A DNA stretch of 64,000 bases from Pseudodonghicola sp048268305 (GTDB lineage Bacteria > Pseudomonadota > Alphaproteobacteria > Rhodobacterales > Rhodobacteraceae). Below are positions 60,366 to 64,000 of this stretch, piece by piece. The first letter of the stretch is position 1; the number at the start of each line of letters is the position of its first letter. The translations under genes were made by a program, and so were the position numbers. The notes below the pieces were generated by a model, which saw only the letters and a program-made list of their open reading frames with translations, had not been told where the DNA came from and did no database searches. The stretch spans positions 1-64,000 of the forward strand of contig NZ_JBLWVT010000004.1 of NCBI RefSeq assembly GCF_048268305.1, in the 5' to 3' direction.

Positions 60366-60703
60366 ACGTTCATTCTCCTGTGGCGGCGGCTGGCGTCGCG
60401 TGTCGTTCAATCGCTGTTCGGGGCGATGATCGGGCGTAATTCCCGATGCGGCGCCTCTTAGCATGACGTTTTCGGGCTTGAACAGGACGCTTTGGCACAG
60501 TTAGCGCCACCATGGCGATGTTTAGCGCAACCATGCGACGCGTTGCCTCGGAGACATGCGACAATTCAACCGCGCTTAAGGAATTTCTGCTGTCCTGAGA
60601 ACGCAAAGACCGCGCGATTCGCAGTTAAGGATTGATTCGCAACGCGAAAAAAGGGCAGGATATGGGAAAAAATATGGCAGTCTCGAGCAGATAGGTGAAC
60701 CCG
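60366..60703. promoter_or_regulatory. Divergent pckA / chvI promoter region with repeated TTAGCGC sites
   Basis: This 338-bp gap holds no gene. TTAGCGCCACC (60501) and TTAGCGCAACC (60522) are in direct orientation exactly 21 bp, two helical turns, apart, about 150 bp upstream of pckA. The GCGC-centred core resembles LacI-type operators such as that of CceR, a regulator of central carbon genes in Rhodobacter, from memory. Closer to chvI, GATTCGCA occurs at 60616 and 60634, 18 bp apart. Confidence 0.45.
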
Positions 60704-61405
60704 ATGTCAAAGATCGCTTTGGTTGATGATGACAGAAATATCCTGACCTCCGTTTCCATGACCCTCGAGGCCGAGGGATTCGAGGTCGAAACCTACAACG
60801 ACGGGCAGGCGGCGCTGGACGCCTTCAACAAGAAACTGCCCGATATGGCGGTCCTGGACATCAAGATGCCGCGGATGGACGGCATGGATCTGCTGCAGCG
60901 GTTGCGGCAGAAGACCCAGATGCCGGTGATCTTCCTCACCTCCAAGGATGATGAGATCGACGAGGTGCTCGGCCTGCGCATGGGCGCGGACGACTACGTC
61001 AAGAAACCTTTCTCTCAACGTCTGCTGGTCGAACGGATTCGCGCCCTGCTGCGCCGGCAAGAGGCAGTGTCGGGCGATGCCGTCGGCGCCGGCCCCGAGG
61101 CCAAGGTGATGGAGCGGGGCAACCTGCGGATGGATCCGCTGCGCCATTCTGTGGTCTGGAAGGGCAAGGACGTGTCGCTGACCGTCACCGAATTCCTGCT
61201 GTTGCAGGCCCTGGCACAGCGCCCCGGTTTCGTCAAAAGCCGCGATCAGCTGATGGACGTGGCCTATGATGATCAGGTCTATGTCGATGATCGCACCATC
61301 GACAGCCACATCAAACGTCTGCGCAAGAAGATGCGCAGCGCCGATCCCGATTTCTCGGCGATTGAGACGCTCTACGGGATTGGCTATCGCTATAACGAAG
61401 AATAA
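60704..61405 (+). CDS. chvI: Response regulator ChvI
   Basis: A 233-residue OmpR-family regulator: receiver with ALVDDDRNIL, phosphoacceptor Asp52 in MAVLDIKMPRMDG, and Lys in DDYVKKPFSQRLL; winged helix with LTVTEFLLLQALAQRPGFVKSRDQLMDVAYDDQVYVDDRTIDSHIKRLRKK-like end. In alphaproteobacteria ChvI with ChvG controls envelope, acid-stress and carbon-metabolism genes. The ATG at 60704 is preferred to a GTG three codons earlier. Confidence 0.93.
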   Translation: MSKIALVDDDRNILTSVSMTLEAEGFEVETYNDGQAALDAFNKKLPDMAVLDIKMPRMDGMDLLQRLRQKTQMPVIFLTSKDDEIDEVLGLRMGADDYVKKPFSQRLLVERIRALLRRQEAVSGDAVGAGPEAKVMERGNLRMDPLRHSVVWKGKDVSLTVTEFLLLQALAQRPGFVKSRDQLMDVAYDDQVYVDDRTIDSHIKRLRKKMRSADPDFSAIETLYGIGYRYNEE

Positions 61406-61452
61406 CGGCTGTCCGGGGATGTTCCCCGGATGTGTTTGCCGAAAGGGTTGAT

Positions 61453-63159
61453 GTGCGCGATACCGGTTCCTCTCAATTGCGTCACGACGGTGATGTCGTG
61501 CTGGGCGACGACTGGGTCGCTCCGCGCAGCACCGTGGCCGAGGAATTGCGCGCCAAGCGCGACCGGCGCGGGTTCTTTTCTCTGCGCGGCTCGCCGCTGA
61601 CCCGCAAGATCATCATCTTCAATCTGATCGCCCTGATCATCCTGGTTGCCGGCCTGCTCTATCTCAACAGCTCGCGCGACAATCTGGTGGCGCAGCGCGC
61701 CAATGTGCTGGCGGGAGAGGCGCGGCTGATCGCCAATGTCTTCGAGGCGCAGCTCCCCAAGCGCGGGCCGGTGAATCTGGTTACCGGCGACGGTGTCGAC
61801 GTGGCGGATACATTGGCGGCGCTGACCCTGCGCGAGGGCAGCGAGGTCGTGATCTTCGACACGACCGGTCAGGTGGTGGGACAGATCCGGGGGACTGGCG
61901 CAGACCTGCCCGTCCGGCCCGAGGCTGGCAGCGGGCGCACTCCGATCAGCGATGGGCTGTCGGCGCTCTGGGGCGGGCTGGCGGGGCTTCTGGCTGCGAA
62001 CCACCCGACGCAGGACGCGCCGGTCGAGGTCCAGCTCAGGACGGTGGTGCCCGCGGCGCTTGAAACCGGCGCCACCCAGGTCGGAACCCTGAGCCCCGGC
62101 AGCCGCCGCGCCGAACTTGCCGCCGTTACCCCGATCCTGCAGGCCGGCAAGCCGGTCGGGGCGCTGGCGCTGGTCAGCCCTGCGGGAGAGATCGAGGCGC
62201 TGATCCGCGACGAACGCGAACGGGTGCTGCAGATGTTCGTGATCGCGCTGCTGGTTTCGGTCGGTCTCAGCCTGGTTCTGGCCTCGACCATTGCCAATCC
62301 GCTGCGTGATCTGGCCGAGGCGGCGGAACTCGGGCGCGACCGCAACGCCCGCAAGATGAGCCCCGGACGCGTCCGCATCCCCGATCTGACCGCGCGTCCG
62401 GACGAGATCGGCCGCCTCAGCCGTGCGCTCAGGGGCATGGTCTCGGCGCTTTACAACCGGATCGACGGCAATGAACAATTCGCCGCCGATGTGGCGCATG
62501 AGATCAAGAACCCGCTGGCCAGCCTGCAATCGGCGGTCGGCACCCTGAGGATGATCAAGCGCGAGGATCAGCGCGAAAAGCTGCTGGATGTCATCGAACA
62601 TGACGTGCGCCGGCTGGACCGGCTGGTCAGCGACATCTCGAACGCCTCGCGGCTGGATGCCGAGCTGGTGAAGGAAGAGCAGGAAAGCTTCGACCTGCTG
62701 ACCATGCTGGGCAATCTCAACCAGTATCTGGGCGAGGATGCCCGCGCCAAGGGGATCGACTATATCGCCGATCTGCCGAAGGAGCCGATCGTGATTCTCG
62801 GGCTCGAGGCGCGGCTGGCGCAGGTCTTCGTCAATCTGATCACCAACGCGATTTCCTTCTGCGAAGAGGGCGACGCGATCCGCGTCTGGGCCCGCAAGCG
62901 GCAGAACCGGGTGCTGGTGGTGGTCGAGGATACCGGCCCCGGTATCCCGGAAGAGGCGCTGACCAAGATCTTCAAGCGGTTCTATTCGCAGCGCCCCGAG
63001 GAGCATTTCGGCAATAACTCCGGCCTCGGTTTGGCGATCTCGAAACAGATCGTCGAGGCGCATGGCGGGGTGATCTGGGCCGAGAACATCCGCCCGACCG
63101 AAGCCGATGTCACCTCTGACCCGCTGGGTGCGCGCTTCGTCGTCGGCCTGCCGGTCTGA
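61453..63159 (+). CDS. chvG: Sensor histidine kinase ChvG
   Basis: A 568-residue kinase. A cytosolic N-terminal segment (VVLGDDWVAPRS) precedes span 1 (about residues 53-71), a periplasmic sensor (about 72-250), span 2, a HAMP linker, phospho-His349 in DVAHEIKNPLASLQ and the ATPase domain (NLITNAISFC, GNNSGLGLAIS). The start is uncertain: GTG at 61453 has GAAAGGG about eight bases upstream; GTG at 61432 would add seven residues. It pairs with ChvI and precedes hprK, the usual order. Confidence 0.9.
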   Translation: MRDTGSSQLRHDGDVVLGDDWVAPRSTVAEELRAKRDRRGFFSLRGSPLTRKIIIFNLIALIILVAGLLYLNSSRDNLVAQRANVLAGEARLIANVFEAQLPKRGPVNLVTGDGVDVADTLAALTLREGSEVVIFDTTGQVVGQIRGTGADLPVRPEAGSGRTPISDGLSALWGGLAGLLAANHPTQDAPVEVQLRTVVPAALETGATQVGTLSPGSRRAELAAVTPILQAGKPVGALALVSPAGEIEALIRDERERVLQMFVIALLVSVGLSLVLASTIANPLRDLAEAAELGRDRNARKMSPGRVRIPDLTARPDEIGRLSRALRGMVSALYNRIDGNEQFAADVAHEIKNPLASLQSAVGTLRMIKREDQREKLLDVIEHDVRRLDRLVSDISNASRLDAELVKEEQESFDLLTMLGNLNQYLGEDARAKGIDYIADLPKEPIVILGLEARLAQVFVNLITNAISFCEEGDAIRVWARKRQNRVLVVVEDTGPGIPEEALTKIFKRFYSQRPEEHFGNNSGLGLAISKQIVEAHGGVIWAENIRPTEADVTSDPLGARFVVGLPV

Positions 63160-63162
63160 TCC

Positions 63163-63594
63163 ATGGCGGACAGAGACAGCGAGACGCTGCATGCCAGTTG
63201 CGTCGCCCTGTGCGGCCGCGCTCTTCTGATCTCCGGCGCCTCGGGCAGCGGCAAGTCCGGCATGGCGCTGAACCTGATGGCCCTGGGCGCCGGACTGGTC
63301 AGCGATGACCGCACCATCCTCACCCGGCAGGGCGACGGGCTGGTCGCCTCCGCCCCCGAGGCCATCGAAGGGCTGATCGAGGCCCGTGGCCTCGGCCTGC
63401 TGCATGCGGAGCCCACCGGGCCCACCCCGGTCTTTGCGCTTCTCGATCTCGACACGCCCGAGGTGCACCGCCTGCCGCCCGCGCGCAACACTTCGATACT
63501 GGGATGTGAGATCACCTTGCTTCTGCGCAGCGAGATCCCACATTTTGCTGCATCTCTGATGCAATTTCTCAGGACCGGGCAGCGCACGACATGA
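63163..63594 (+). CDS. hprK: HPr kinase/phosphorylase, short alphaproteobacterial form
   Basis: A 143-residue protein corresponding to only the C-terminal catalytic domain of Gram-positive HprK. P-loop ISGASGSGKSGMALNLM and LVSDDRTIL are present. It phosphorylates HPr on Ser in the nitrogen- or carbon-regulating PTS of these bacteria. It lies three bases after chvG and overlaps rapZ (ATGA). The short length is normal for the group and not a truncation. Confidence 0.92.
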   Translation: MADRDSETLHASCVALCGRALLISGASGSGKSGMALNLMALGAGLVSDDRTILTRQGDGLVASAPEAIEGLIEARGLGLLHAEPTGPTPVFALLDLDTPEVHRLPPARNTSILGCEITLLLRSEIPHFAASLMQFLRTGQRTT

Positions 63595-64000
63595 CAGAGG
63601 ACAGCTCCAACAGTCCATTCCGGCTGGTACTGGTCACCGGCCCTTCGGGGGCCGGGCGGTCGACTGCCATCCACGCGCTCGAGGATCTGGGGTTCGAGGC
63701 GATCGACAACCTGCCGCTCAGGCTGGTGCCGCTGCTGCTCGACGGCCCGGCCCCGACCCGTCCGCTGGCGCTGGGGATGGACCCGCGCAACCGCGAATTC
63801 TCGGCCGAGGGTCTGCTCGAGCTGATCGAGACGCTCTCGTCGCGTGCCGATACCGAACTGACGGTGCTCTACCTCGATTGCCGCGACGATGTGCTGCTGC
63901 GGCGCTTCTCGGAAACCCGCCGCAGACATCCGCTGGCCCCGGCGGAAAGCCCGGAAACCGGCATCCGGCGCGAACTCGGGCTGCTGGCGCCGCTGCGGGA
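63591..64000 (+). CDS. rapZ: RNase adapter protein RapZ, N-terminal part (runs off the window)
   Basis: The first 136 codons are visible. P-loop VTGPSGAGRSTAIHALEDLG, EAIDNLPLRLVP and the family signature LRRFSETRRRHPLAP identify a RapZ/YvcJ nucleotide-binding protein. In E. coli RapZ directs RNase E to a regulatory sRNA; its role in alphaproteobacteria is less clear. The start overlaps the hprK stop. The remainder lies beyond 64000. Confidence 0.92.
   Translation, partial: MTEDSSNSPFRLVLVTGPSGAGRSTAIHALEDLGFEAIDNLPLRLVPLLLDGPAPTRPLALGMDPRNREFSAEGLLELIETLSSRADTELTVLYLDCRDDVLLRRFSETRRRHPLAPAESPETGIRRELGLLAPLR

Noticed and set aside
63163..63594. HprK looks truncated to half the usual length
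   Set aside because: Short, catalytic-domain-only HprK proteins are normal in alphaproteobacteria, and the P-loop is intact.

Overview
The window is GC-rich, densely packed, almost wholly chromosomal DNA from an alphaproteobacterium, most likely of the Rhodobacterales (Rhodobacteraceae/Paracoccaceae). The strongest evidence is gene order: rpoZ-rsh-DUF2062-pdxJ-acpS-lepB-rnc-era-DUF1491-recO, and pckA divergent from chvI-chvG-hprK-rapZ, with a short HprK. Both are arrangements I associate with that order. Two short-chain acyl-CoA regulators (ScfR family) and an Mcd-type acyl-CoA dehydrogenase fit the same group. I see no insertion sequence, prophage, CRISPR array or tRNA gene. Species is not determined.

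Layout. 1-100: the last bases of a 5S rRNA and the terminator of its rRNA operon. 250-5,650: a small unknown gene and a YhiI/RbbA/YhhJ-type ABC exporter. 5,650-7,900: aldehyde dehydrogenase and a TauE/SafE permease. 7,900-19,830: a catabolic island with a gamma-glutamyltransferase-like enzyme, an AtuA-family protein, an amidase, a LysR regulator, a dipeptide-type ABC importer and the small AtuA-partner domain. 19,900-20,800: an orphan modD. 20,800-29,700: a redox/iron locus with a VIT-type transporter, ApbE flavin transferase, a PepSY membrane flavoreductase, a DUF2271 protein, a poly-aspartate secreted protein, a PepSY protein, a two-component system and a ferric-reductase-like oxidoreductase. 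29,700-35,300: methylcitrate-cycle operon (thioesterase-prpD-prpC-prpB) with a divergent ScfR regulator. 35,300-40,300: glyoxylate-shunt operon aceB-aceA with a second divergent ScfR regulator. 40,300-54,300: housekeeping genes. 54,300-54,615: a repeat-rich gap. 54,616-58,620: Mcd-like dehydrogenase, a second TauE/SafE permease and a dGTPase-like enzyme. 58,760-64,000: pckA, ChvI/ChvG, HprK and the start of RapZ.

How the parts work together. Acetyl-CoA and propionyl-CoA assimilation dominates: methylcitrate cycle, glyoxylate shunt, an ethylmalonyl-CoA pathway enzyme and the gluconeogenic PEP carboxykinase all lie within 30 kb, with an acyl-CoA-sensing regulator beside each of the first two. 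The redox locus reads as one unit: electrons from cytosolic NAD(P)H could pass through the PepSY flavoreductase to a periplasmic DUF2271 protein flavinylated by ApbE, under the adjacent two-component system. That regulation is supported by paired 11-bp-spaced CTGAC/GTCAG direct repeats in three intergenic regions of the locus. This regulon and the poly-Asp protein inside it are the best candidates for something not well described.
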